NCBI GenBank assembly: GCA_947168785.1
Contig: CAMVNL010000122.1
Location: 1-6,868 of the forward strand
DNA length: 6,868 nt
DNA from: an uncultured Clostridia bacterium
GTDB lineage: Bacteria; Bacillota; Clostridia; Oscillospirales; Acutalibacteraceae
Direction: 5' to 3'
A model generated the notes under the pieces. That model was not told where the DNA came from. It searched no databases and was given only the letters and a program-made list of their open reading frames with translations. Every line of letters begins with the position of its first letter. Within the stretch, counting starts at the first letter, position 1. This document shows, one piece after another, positions 1 to 6,213 of the stretch. The position numbers and the translations under genes were made by a program.

Positions 1-594
1 AAAGGGCCTTCCGCCCGGTCCATCCGGCTGGATCTGCAGCAATTCACGCTGGTGGCGGCCACCACCAGAGCCGGCAGCCTCAGCGCGCCGCTTCGTGACC
101 GTTTCGGCGTCGTGCTGCGGTTGGAGCTGTATCAGCCGGAAGAGCTGGCGCAGATCGTCATGCGCAGCGCGAGGATCCTCGGTATCGACATCGAAGAGGA
201 AGGCGCCATTGAGATTGCCTCCCGTTCAAGGGGAACCCCCCGTATCGCGAACCGGTATCTGAGAAGGGTACGCGATTTTGCGCAGGTCATCGGCAGCGGC
301 AGCATCACGCTGAACGACGCGCGGACCGCGCTGACAAAAATGGAGATCGACGAGCTTGGGCTTGACAACATCGACAGGCTGCTGCTCTCCACCATGATCC
401 ATAATTATAACGGCGGCCCCGTGGGCCTTGAGACCATCGCTGCTGCCATCGGCGAGGAGTCCGTCACCATCGAGGACGTGTACGAACCCTATCTGATGCA
501 GATCGGCTTCCTGGCAAGGACCCCCCGCGGCAGAACCGTGACAAACGCGGCTTATATTCATCTGGGAATTCCGCTTCCCACACCCCAAAACTGA
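1..594 (+). CDS. ruvB: Holliday junction branch migration ATPase RuvB, 3' part
   Basis: RuvB is the hexameric AAA+ motor that, with RuvA, drives branch migration of Holliday junctions during recombinational repair. The gene is cut by the left window edge. The frame is open from base 1, and the first visible residues (KGPSARSIRLDLQQFTLV) match the family just before sensor 1. Visible in order are sensor 1 ATTRAG (bases 58-75), the arginine-finger segment PLRDRFG (88-108), the sensor 2 helix starting GTPRIANR (232 on), and the C-terminal winged-helix DNA-binding domain with GGPVGLE (412 on) and RTPRGR (517-534). Walker A and B lie upstream, outside the window. About 197 of the usual 330-350 residues are present, ending at TGA 592-594. 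The GTG at base 52 is an internal Val, not a start. glmM follows after 18 nt, so the two are probably co-transcribed. Confidence 0.97.
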   Translation, partial: KGPSARSIRLDLQQFTLVAATTRAGSLSAPLRDRFGVVLRLELYQPEELAQIVMRSARILGIDIEEEGAIEIASRSRGTPRIANRYLRRVRDFAQVIGSGSITLNDARTALTKMEIDELGLDNIDRLLLSTMIHNYNGGPVGLETIAAAIGEESVTIEDVYEPYLMQIGFLARTPRGRTVTNAAYIHLGIPLPTPQN

Positions 595-612
595 TATAAA
601 GGAGAAACTACC

Positions 613-1965
613 ATGGGCAGATTATTCGGAACGGACGGCGCAAGAGGTATCGCCAATACGGAGATCAGCTGCGAGCTGGCAATGAAGATCGGAAGAGCCA
701 CCGCTATGGTGCTTTCCGAGGAAAACAAGAACAAAAAACTGAAGGTGCTTGTGGGAACAGACACCCGCCAGTCGGCGGATATGCTCTCCAGCGCCATCTC
801 CGCCGGGTTTTGCTCCGTCGGCTGCGACGTGCTGCTGCTGGGCGTTGTGCCCACCCCCGCCGTGGCGTTCCTGGTAAAGGAGTATTCCTATGACGCGGGC
901 GTGATGATCTCCGCTTCCCACAACCCCTGCGAATACAACGGCATCAAGATCTTCCGGTCCAACGGCTATAAGCTGCCGGACGCCATGGAGGACAAAATCG
1001 AAGCCATTATTTTGGATGAGATCCTGCCGCCCCCGCTCAAGGTAGGCGCCGAGGTCGGCTCCATCACCTCCGGTAAAAACGCCATCAAGGATTATATCCA
1101 CCATATCGAGAGCACCGCCATCGGTCACTTCTACGGCATGCGCATCGCCATCGACTGCGCCAACGGTTCCGCCTCCGTCACCGCCAACGAGTTGTTCCGT
1201 CGGCTGGGCGCGGAGTGCACCGTGATCAACTGCAAGCCCGACGGCGAGAACATCAACCGGAACTGCGGCTCCACCCACATTGATGTGCTGCAGAAATACG
1301 TGGCCGAAAACGGTTTTGATCTTGGCTTTGCCTTTGACGGCGACGCGGACCGTCTGCTGTGCGTGGACCATGAAGGCAATCTGGTGGACGGCGACAAGAT
1401 CATCGCCATCTGCGCCAAACACATGAAGGACGAAGGCAGGCTCAACGCCAACACCGCCGTTGTGACGGTCATGAGCAATATGGGCCTGTTCGAATATCTT
1501 CGCAAGAATAATATCAACTGTGAAAAGACCAAGGTCGGCGACCGCTACGTGCTGGAAAAGATGCTGGAATGCGGCTATCATATCGGCGGCGAGCAGTCCG
1601 GCCACGTGATCTTCCTGGACTATGCCACCACCGGCGACGGGCAGGTCACCGCCGTGCAGCTGCTGAACGTGATCCGCGCCACCGGCAAGACGCTGAAGGA
1701 GCTGGCGGATGAGATCGAGATCTTCCCGCAGGTGCTGAAAAACGTCAGGGTCTCCGCCCTCGGCAAGCTTCGTCTGTTTGAGGACAAGGATATCCAGCTG
1801 GCGATTGAAGAAGCAGAAAAGGAATTGGGCGATACCGGCCGCGTGCTGGTCCGCGCTTCCGGCACGGAGCCGCTTGTGCGGGTAATGCTGGAAGGCCGCG
1901 ACAACGAGCAGATCAACCGGCTTGCCACGCAGATCGCGGAAATCGTCAGGGAAAGGCTGATCTGA
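613..1965 (+). CDS. glmM: Phosphoglucosamine mutase GlmM
   Basis: GlmM interconverts glucosamine-6-phosphate and glucosamine-1-phosphate in the cytoplasm, on the route to UDP-GlcNAc for peptidoglycan. The 450-residue length is typical of the family. Visible are the N-terminal LFGTDGARG; the active-site loop SASHNP (residues 100-105), where S102 is the expected phosphoserine; the Mg-binding DGDADR (242-247); the sugar-binding loop GEQSGH (326-331); and the phosphate-binding RASGTEPLVRV (414-424). The GEQSGH form and overall length favour GlmM over phosphomannomutase/phosphoglucomutase relatives. The ATG start is supported by AAAGGAG at 598-604, 8 nt upstream. The stop TGA (1963-1965) overlaps the next ATG by one base, which implies translational coupling to the methyltransferase gene. 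Nothing looks damaged. Confidence 0.97.
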   Translation: MGRLFGTDGARGIANTEISCELAMKIGRATAMVLSEENKNKKLKVLVGTDTRQSADMLSSAISAGFCSVGCDVLLLGVVPTPAVAFLVKEYSYDAGVMISASHNPCEYNGIKIFRSNGYKLPDAMEDKIEAIILDEILPPPLKVGAEVGSITSGKNAIKDYIHHIESTAIGHFYGMRIAIDCANGSASVTANELFRRLGAECTVINCKPDGENINRNCGSTHIDVLQKYVAENGFDLGFAFDGDADRLLCVDHEGNLVDGDKIIAICAKHMKDEGRLNANTAVVTVMSNMGLFEYLRKNNINCEKTKVGDRYVLEKMLECGYHIGGEQSGHVIFLDYATTGDGQVTAVQLLNVIRATGKTLKELADEIEIFPQVLKNVRVSALGKLRLFEDKDIQLAIEEAEKELGDTGRVLVRASGTEPLVRVMLEGRDNEQINRLATQIAEIVRERLI

Positions 1966-2814
1966 TGAGAGTCGCCGATCAATGGAAGGATTATGAGCTG
2001 ATCGACTGTTCCGACGGCGAACGGCTGGAGCGGTGGGGCGATCATCTTCTGATCCGTCCCGACCCTCAGGTGATCTGGTCCACCCCCCGCAGCGACTCCC
2101 GATGGAAAAAGGCGGACGCCCGTTACCTGCGCTCCAATACCGGCGGAGGAAAATGGGAAGTCTACCGTCCGCTGCCCGACAGCTGGAACCTGCGTTACGG
2201 AGAGATGGAATTCCGGGTGAAGACCATGGGGTTCAAGCATACCGGGATTTTTCCGGAGCAGGCGGTGAACTGGGAACTGACCAGCCGCCATATCCGCGCG
2301 TCGGACCAACCGCCGAAAATGCTCAATCTCTTCGCCTATACCGGCTGCGCCACTGTCAGCGCGCTGGCGGCAGGGGCGACGGTGACCCACGTGGACGCCT
2401 CCAAAGGGATGGTGCAGTGGGCAAAGGAGAACGCCGCCGTTTCCGGCGTCGCCGGGCGGAACGTGCGCTGGCTGGTGGACGACTGCAAGAAATTCGTGGA
2501 GCGGGAGCTGCGACGCGGCAACCGGTATGAAATCATTATCATGGATCCGCCTTCCTACGGAAGGGGCCCCGGCGGGGAAGTATGGAAGCTGGAAAACGAA
2601 GTGTTTTCGCTGGTTTCCCTCTGTGCGAACCTCCTCTTATACGGCGGGGCTGTCGCCCTCCGTGATGCAGTATATTTTACAGTGCGCCGTGCCGAAAAAG
2701 CTCGGCGGCGGCGTTACGGCGGACGAAATCGGCCTGCCGGTCACCGATTCCGGCCTGATCCTTCCCTGCGGCGGCGCGGCCGTCTGGTCGGGTCTCAACG
2801 AAACCAACCGATAA
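1965..2814 (+). pseudogene. Class I SAM-dependent methyltransferase (RlmI-like family), frameshifted
   Basis: This gene resembles the Methyltrans_SAM / COG1092 group, which includes rRNA cytosine-C5 methyltransferases. The substrate here is unknown, and no N-terminal PUA domain is seen. The ATG overlaps the glmM stop, with AAAGG at 1952-1956. Motif I is LNLFAYTG (residues 120-127), the acidic residue after strand 2 is D144 (THVDAS), and motif IV is DPPSYG (194-199). After residue about 224 (near base 2636) the frame turns into an Arg-rich, low-complexity tail that runs to a TGA at 2877-2879 inside ecfA1. The family-like C-terminus resumes instead in the +1 frame from about 2635: SYTAGLSPSVMQYILQ, then GGGVTADEIGLPVT and LILPCGG, ending at TAA 2812-2814. 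From memory of the family, about ten residues (of the type SDxPLFFLVN) are missing between NLL and SYT, consistent with a loss of about 32 nt. It is a real inactivation or an assembly error. The uninterrupted alternative reading is 1965-2879, 304 aa. Confidence 0.82.
2630..2642 (+). other. Frameshift / deletion junction in the methyltransferase gene
   Basis: Upstream of this point the methyltransferase reads in the frame of 1965 (ANLL ending at 2636). Downstream, the homologous C-terminus reads one base later (SYTAGL starting at 2635). A missing segment whose length is 2 modulo 3 explains the frame change. Restoring a linker of ten residues gives 32 nt, which fits. The exact break cannot be placed because the short C/T-rich run CTCCTCTT can be split in several ways. 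Confidence 0.7.
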
Positions 2815-2823
2815 GGACAGTCA

Positions 2824-3681
2824 ATGATGACGGAAGATTTGATCGTATTCGATCATGTTTCTTATACATACGACGATGAAGAGACGGAGAAGACCGTCTA
2901 CGCGCTGAAGGACGTGAGCCTGACGGTGCGGCAGGGGGAGTTTGTCGTGGTGCTGGGGCACAACGGCTCCGGCAAATCCACGCTGGCAAAGCTCTCCAAC
3001 TCCATCTTTCTTCCTTCCGAGGGGAAGGTATTTGTCCGGGGGATGGATACCTCTGTAACGGAAAACGAGTTCCCGATCCGGAAGACCATGGGCGTCGTGT
3101 TCCAGAACCCCGATAATCAGATCGTCGCCTCCATCGTGGAGGAGGACGTGGCCTTCGGGCCTGAAAATCTCGGCGTCCCGCCCAAGGAGATCCGCCGCCG
3201 CGTTGACGAAGCGCTGAAAGCGGTGGATATGTACGACTACCGGATGCATGAGACCCACCGTCTCTCCGGCGGGCAGAAGCAGCGCGTCGCCATCGCCGGC
3301 ATGCTGGCCATGCAGCCGGAATGCATCGTTTTCGACGAGCCCACCGCCATGCTGGACCCCAAGGGCAGAAGGGAAGTCATGCAGATCATCCGCCGTCTCA
3401 ACAAAGAACAGGGCATGACGGTGGTATTTATCACACACTATATGGAAGAAGCGGTCCATGCGGACAGGGTCGTGATCGTCAACGACGGCGGTATCGCCGC
3501 GGACGGTTCCCCCGTCAGCGTATTTGCAGACAGGGAGATGCTTGCCCGCTGCGGTCTCAACGTGCCCGAAATTGCCGAGGTGGCTTATCAGCTGCGCAGC
3601 AGAGGGTTTGACGTCCCCGGGTCCGTGCTGACGGAAGAGGCGCTGGTCGACGCCGTTCTCCGGCTGGCGGGGAAGAACTGA
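2824..3681 (+). CDS. ecfA1: ECF transporter energy-coupling ATPase EcfA1
   Basis: This is one of the two cytosolic ABC ATPases that power energy-coupling factor importers for vitamins and trace nutrients. The 285 residues contain Walker A GHNGSGKST (45-53), the Q-loop VFQNPDNQ (92-99), the signature LSGGQKQR (147-154), Walker B VFDEP (169-173, catalytic E172), D-loop MLDP (176-179) and the switch H205. VFQNPDNQ followed by EDVAFGPEN is characteristic of ECF/cobalt-type ATPases, and the C-terminal extension after about residue 220 is usual for EcfA. Two adjacent ATGs (2824 and 2827) are possible starts. AAGGA at 2813-2817 lies 6 or 9 nt away, so either could be used. The gene lies 9 nt after the intact-frame methyltransferase stop and 18 nt before ecfA2. 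Assignment as A1 rather than A2 rests on gene order and on the N in the Walker A loop. Confidence 0.95.
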   Translation: MMTEDLIVFDHVSYTYDDEETEKTVYALKDVSLTVRQGEFVVVLGHNGSGKSTLAKLSNSIFLPSEGKVFVRGMDTSVTENEFPIRKTMGVVFQNPDNQIVASIVEEDVAFGPENLGVPPKEIRRRVDEALKAVDMYDYRMHETHRLSGGQKQRVAIAGMLAMQPECIVFDEPTAMLDPKGRREVMQIIRRLNKEQGMTVVFITHYMEEAVHADRVVIVNDGGIAADGSPVSVFADREMLARCGLNVPEIAEVAYQLRSRGFDVPGSVLTEEALVDAVLRLAGKN

Positions 3682-3699
3682 CAGGATCGCGAGGACAAC

Positions 3700-4560
3700 A
3701 TGGCTATTATTGAAACAAGACGTCTTTCATTCGGATATTCCCACGGCACCCCCTTTGAAATCACGGCGCTGGACGACGTGAGCTTTACTGTGGAAAAAGG
3801 GGAGACCGTTGCGGTGATCGGACATACCGGGTCCGGCAAAAGCACTCTGATGCAGATGCTCAACGGCCTGCTGACGCCGGAATCCGGCGCGGTACTGCTG
3901 GACGGCAAGGATATTCGTTCGGATAAAGCCTTTACCCGCAGCGTCCGGTTCCGCGTGGGGCTGTGCTTTCAGTACCCGGAATATCAGCTGTTTGAAGAGA
4001 CCTGCTATAAAGATATCGCTTTCGGTCCCAAGAATATGGGGCTGGGAGAAGAAGAGATCCGTCGCCGGGTGACGGAGGCGGCCGCCATTGTCGGGCTGCC
4101 GGAAGCGCTGCTGCAGCGGTCTCCCTTTGAGCTCTCCGGCGGGCAGAAGCGGCGGTGCGCCATCGCGGGCGTGATCGCCATGCGCCCGGAAGTGCTGATC
4201 CTGGATGAACCCACCGCCGGGCTGGACCCCAGAGGCAGAGACGATATCTTCGGCATGATCCGTTCTTATCAGCAGGCGACTGAGGCGGCGGTGATCATCG
4301 TGACCCACAGTATGGAGGACGCCGCCATGCTGGCGGACCGGATCCTCGTTATGAACCGGGGAAAGCTTGCCTTCAACGGAACGGTCAGTGAGATTTTCCG
4401 CCATGCGGAGGAGCTGGAGGCCATCGGACTCAATATCCCCGCCTCCACAAAGCTGATCGCTGATCTCAGGAGGGCCGGCTGCGAGCTGTCTCCCGACGTA
4501 TATACGGCGCAGGCGGCTGCGGATGAAATTGAAGCGTATCTCAGGAGGAAAACCGTATGA
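3700..4560 (+). CDS. ecfA2: ECF transporter energy-coupling ATPase EcfA2
   Basis: This is the second ATPase of the energy-coupling module, expected to heterodimerise with EcfA1 and dock on EcfT. The 286 residues show Walker A GHTGSGKST (41-49), the Q-loop FQYPEYQLFEET (90-101, Q91), the signature LSGGQKRR (145-152), Walker B LILDEP (166-171, E170), D-loop GLDP (174-177) and the switch H203. FQYPEYQLFEET is the classic EcfA2 Q-loop and separates it from EcfA1. The ATG is preceded by GAGGA at 3691-3695, with a tight 4-nt spacer. The last four bases overlap the start of ecfT (ATGA at 4557-4560), which suggests coupled translation and fixed stoichiometry. Confidence 0.95.
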   Translation: MAIIETRRLSFGYSHGTPFEITALDDVSFTVEKGETVAVIGHTGSGKSTLMQMLNGLLTPESGAVLLDGKDIRSDKAFTRSVRFRVGLCFQYPEYQLFEETCYKDIAFGPKNMGLGEEEIRRRVTEAAAIVGLPEALLQRSPFELSGGQKRRCAIAGVIAMRPEVLILDEPTAGLDPRGRDDIFGMIRSYQQATEAAVIIVTHSMEDAAMLADRILVMNRGKLAFNGTVSEIFRHAEELEAIGLNIPASTKLIADLRRAGCELSPDVYTAQAAADEIEAYLRRKTV

Positions 4561-5402
4561 TCCGTGATATCACCATCGGCCAGTACTTCCCCGGAAACTC
4601 GTTTCTGCATCTGCTCGATCCCCGCGCCAAGATCCTGATCACCCTGTTTTATATCGTTACGCTGTTTTTGTGCAAAAACTTCTTTTCCTTGTTTTTGCTG
4701 CTGGCCGTTGCCATCCTCAGCGTGCTGATCTCCCGCATTTCTTTCCGGGTGATCCTGAAGGGTCTGCGGATGATCCTGCTGATCATCCTGTTTACCGCGG
4801 CGCTGCAGATTTTTTACAATTCAAAAGGGACGGTATTATGGAAGCCTGTCCCCGCCTGGAAATTCGCCGTGACGGACCAGGGGATTTTCAGCGCGGTGTT
4901 TCTGTCCATCCGCATCGTCGCGCTGATCCTGTTCAGCTCGCTGCTGACCTATACCACGTCCCCCACCCAGCTGACCGACGCCATTGAGCGGCTGCTGAGC
5001 CCATTGAAGCTCCTGCGGGTCAACGTACACGCGCTCTCCATGATGATGACCATTGCCCTGCGCTTTATTCCCACGCTGATCGAAGAGCTGAACATCATCA
5101 TCAGCGCCCAGAAATCACGGGGCGCAGACCTGGATTCCGGTTCGCTGCTCAAACGTGCCAAGGCGCTGGTACCTATCTTTGTGCCGCTGTTCGTCAGCGC
5201 CTTCCGACGGGCCTATGAACTGGCCTTCGCCATGGACTGCCGCTGTTATAACGGCGAAAAGGGGAGAACCCGCATGAAGATCATGAAGCTTGGCCCCCGG
5301 GATTATGTCGGCTTCGCCGCTTCGGCAATACTTACCGCCGCGGTCGTCGTCACCAGTTACGTCCCCCTCAGTTCCATCTTTATCTTTGAAAGCGTGATCT
5401 GA
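4557..5402 (+). CDS. ecfT: ECF transporter transmembrane subunit EcfT
   Basis: EcfT is the membrane scaffold that links the EcfA ATPases to interchangeable substrate-binding S components. The 281 residues show hydrophobic spans at roughly 26-58 (probably two helices), 68-86, 108-130 and 250-270. Between the last two is the amphipathic coupling region carrying both ATPase-contact motifs: AQKSRGAD (184-191) and AMDCRCYNG (225-233). The N-terminal HLLDPRAKI (18-26) is also typical of the family. The second motif has Cys where Ala is common, giving CRCY rather than ARCY/ARGY. The start is supported by AGGAGG at 4543-4548, 8 nt upstream, and by the ATGA overlap with ecfA2. No S component is adjacent, so this is a group II (shared) module. 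The stop TGA (5400-5402) directly abuts truA in the same frame. Confidence 0.95.
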   Translation: MIRDITIGQYFPGNSFLHLLDPRAKILITLFYIVTLFLCKNFFSLFLLLAVAILSVLISRISFRVILKGLRMILLIILFTAALQIFYNSKGTVLWKPVPAWKFAVTDQGIFSAVFLSIRIVALILFSSLLTYTTSPTQLTDAIERLLSPLKLLRVNVHALSMMMTIALRFIPTLIEELNIIISAQKSRGADLDSGSLLKRAKALVPIFVPLFVSAFRRAYELAFAMDCRCYNGEKGRTRMKIMKLGPRDYVGFAASAILTAAVVVTSYVPLSSIFIFESVI

Positions 5403-5405
5403 ATT
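5388..5405 (+). promoter_or_regulatory. Stop/start junction ecfT-truA with non-canonical initiation codon
   Basis: GAAAG (5388-5392) is the only SD-like element. It is followed 10 nt later by ATT at 5403, which touches the ecfT stop TGA (5400-5402) with no spacer. truA is in the same frame as ecfT, so it could be reached by reinitiating ribosomes or by rare UGA readthrough. A single T-to-G change at 5405 would create an ATG. Confidence 0.55.
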
Positions 5406-6137
5406 TATAACTATCTGATAACTCTGAAATACGACGGCGCCGGCTATCACGGATGGCAGCGTCAGAAAAACGCGGTTTCCGTGCAGCAGCGGGTGGAAGA
5501 AGCCGTCAGCGCACTGTTCAATACGCCGTTGACTGTTTCCGGTTGCAGCAGGACCGATACCGGCGTGCATGCAAATTGTTTTAAATGTAATTTTCATACG
5601 GAAAAACGCCTTCCTCACGCCACGGTCGTTTCCGGCATGAATTTCTTCCTTCCCGAGGATATCGCCGTCACCGACAGCATGGACGTGCCGGAGGATTTCG
5701 ACGCCCGTTTCAGCTGCAAGGGGAAGGAATACATCTATAAAATCTATAACGGCTCCCTGCGGGATCCCTTTTACCGGGACCGGGCGCTGTTTTACCGGAT
5801 GCCGCTGGACGCCGACCTGATGACGCAGGAGGCGCAGGCGCTGATCGGCACCCACGACTTCACCTCTTTCCGCGCGCTGGGCAGCAACGTCAAAACCACG
5901 GTGCGTACCGTCTCACACGCCTATGCGGAGCGCAGCGGGGAAGTGGTGACCTTCCACATTCAGGCGGATGGTTTTCTCTATAATATGGTGCGCATCGTCG
6001 TAGGAACATTGCTTTATATTTCAGAAGGAAAGATCGATCGCGGTTCGATCCCGCAGATCCTCGCTTCACTTGACAGAACGCAGGCGGGCAAGACCGCTCC
6101 GCCGGAAGGCTTATACCTCAATCAGGTATTTTATTGA
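5403..6137 (+). CDS. truA: tRNA pseudouridine synthase A (positions 38-40), apparent ATT start
   Basis: TruA isomerises uridines 38-40 of the tRNA anticodon arm to pseudouridine. Read from 5403 the protein is 244 residues, the usual length. It contains the N-terminal LKYDGAGYHGWQRQ (8-21), the catalytic loop SRTDTGVHA (49-57, nucleophile D52), Y110 in EYIYKIYN, HDFTSFR (151-157), and the C-terminal FLYNMVRIVVGTL (191-203) and EGLYLNQVFY. The frame is closed upstream by the ecfT TGA at 5400-5402. Between there and the conserved YDG motif there is no ATG, GTG or TTG. The first conventional start, GTG 5481, would delete residues 1-26 including YDGxGYxGWQ and is therefore unlikely. The most economical start is ATT at 5403; CTG 5415, ATA 5418 and CTG 5424 are alternatives. 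Only a weak GAAAG (5388-5392) lies upstream, so reinitiation after ecfT is likely. Gene identity is certain; the start is not. Confidence 0.9.
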   Translation: MYNYLITLKYDGAGYHGWQRQKNAVSVQQRVEEAVSALFNTPLTVSGCSRTDTGVHANCFKCNFHTEKRLPHATVVSGMNFFLPEDIAVTDSMDVPEDFDARFSCKGKEYIYKIYNGSLRDPFYRDRALFYRMPLDADLMTQEAQALIGTHDFTSFRALGSNVKTTVRTVSHAYAERSGEVVTFHIQADGFLYNMVRIVVGTLLYISEGKIDRGSIPQILASLDRTQAGKTAPPEGLYLNQVFY

Positions 6138-6155
6138 CCTTACAGATAACGACAG

Positions 6156-6195
6156 AAAGGAGCTGCGCATGCGCTGCCGGACGGATATCCGGTAA
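6156..6195 (+). CDS. Eight-codon mini-ORF with strong ribosome binding site (candidate leader peptide)
   Basis: AAAGGAG at 6156-6162 is the best SD in this part of the window. Six nt downstream it reaches ATG 6169, which opens an ORF of eight codons (MRCRTDIR) stopping at TAA 6193-6195. The coding part is 6169-6195. Three of eight residues are Arg. The ORF is in the same frame as the DUF5711-like gene, whose ATG is 18 nt past the stop, a distance compatible with reinitiation. It may be a leader peptide, or the remnant of an older, longer N-terminus cut by a nonsense change. No protein function is claimed; what is visible is the SD, start, stop and spacing. Confidence 0.45.
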
Positions 6196-6198
6196 CGC
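6171..6198 (+). other. Near-perfect hairpin enclosing the mini-ORF
   Basis: The arm GCGCTGCCGGA (6171-6181) pairs with TCCGGTAACGC (6188-6198) around the six-base loop CGGATA. There are nine Watson-Crick pairs, one G-U wobble and one C-A mismatch. The stem begins at the G of the mini-ORF start codon and ends just past its stop codon. The following bases (GGCAGAAATCG) have no U tract, so this is not a standard intrinsic terminator. It may instead be an RNA processing, stability or translation-control element. Confidence 0.6.
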
Positions 6199-6213
6199 GG
6201 CAGAAATCGTCTT

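Larger units (their letters stand above)
6138..6213 (+). other. truA to DUF5711-like intergenic spacer
   Basis: This is the longest gap between genes in the window, 76 nt. It holds the strong SD, the mini-ORF and the hairpin described separately. A TTGACC (6134-6139) overlaps the truA stop, but no matching -10 element sits 16-18 nt downstream, so no promoter is called. Confidence 0.7.

Noticed and set aside
622..1605. Long open frame on the minus strand across glmM
   Set aside because: It is fully antisense to an intact, motif-complete glmM, has a low-complexity Val/Ala/Gly/His-rich translation and no recognisable domain. GC-rich codon bias readily leaves such frames open.
3262..4150. Identical 19-base string at 3262-3280 and 4132-4150
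   Set aside because: It encodes the ABC signature LSGGQK in the paralogous ecfA1 and ecfA2. Shared protein constraint and codon preference explain it; it is not a repeat element.
3727..4404. Antisense open frame across ecfA2, and similar ones across ecfA1 and ecfT/truA
   Set aside because: They are shadows of well-conserved genes on the other strand, without SD sequences or plausible protein features.
5573..5600. AT-rich patch that loosely resembles a promoter
   Set aside because: It lies inside truA just after the catalytic motif, encodes conserved residues and shows no properly spaced -35/-10 pair.
6033..6051. GATCGA...TCGATC inverted repeat
   Set aside because: A 6-bp stem inside conserved truA coding sequence, with no T tract and no sign of function beyond coding.
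5481..6137. truA beginning at GTG 5481
   Set aside because: This is the first conventional start codon, but it removes the conserved YDGxGYxGWQ segment encoded in the same frame just upstream, so the real protein must begin earlier.
6134..6162. TTGACC as a possible -35 box for the DUF5711-like gene
   Set aside because: No -10-like hexamer occurs at the right distance; that position is occupied by the SD-rich AAAGGAG segment.
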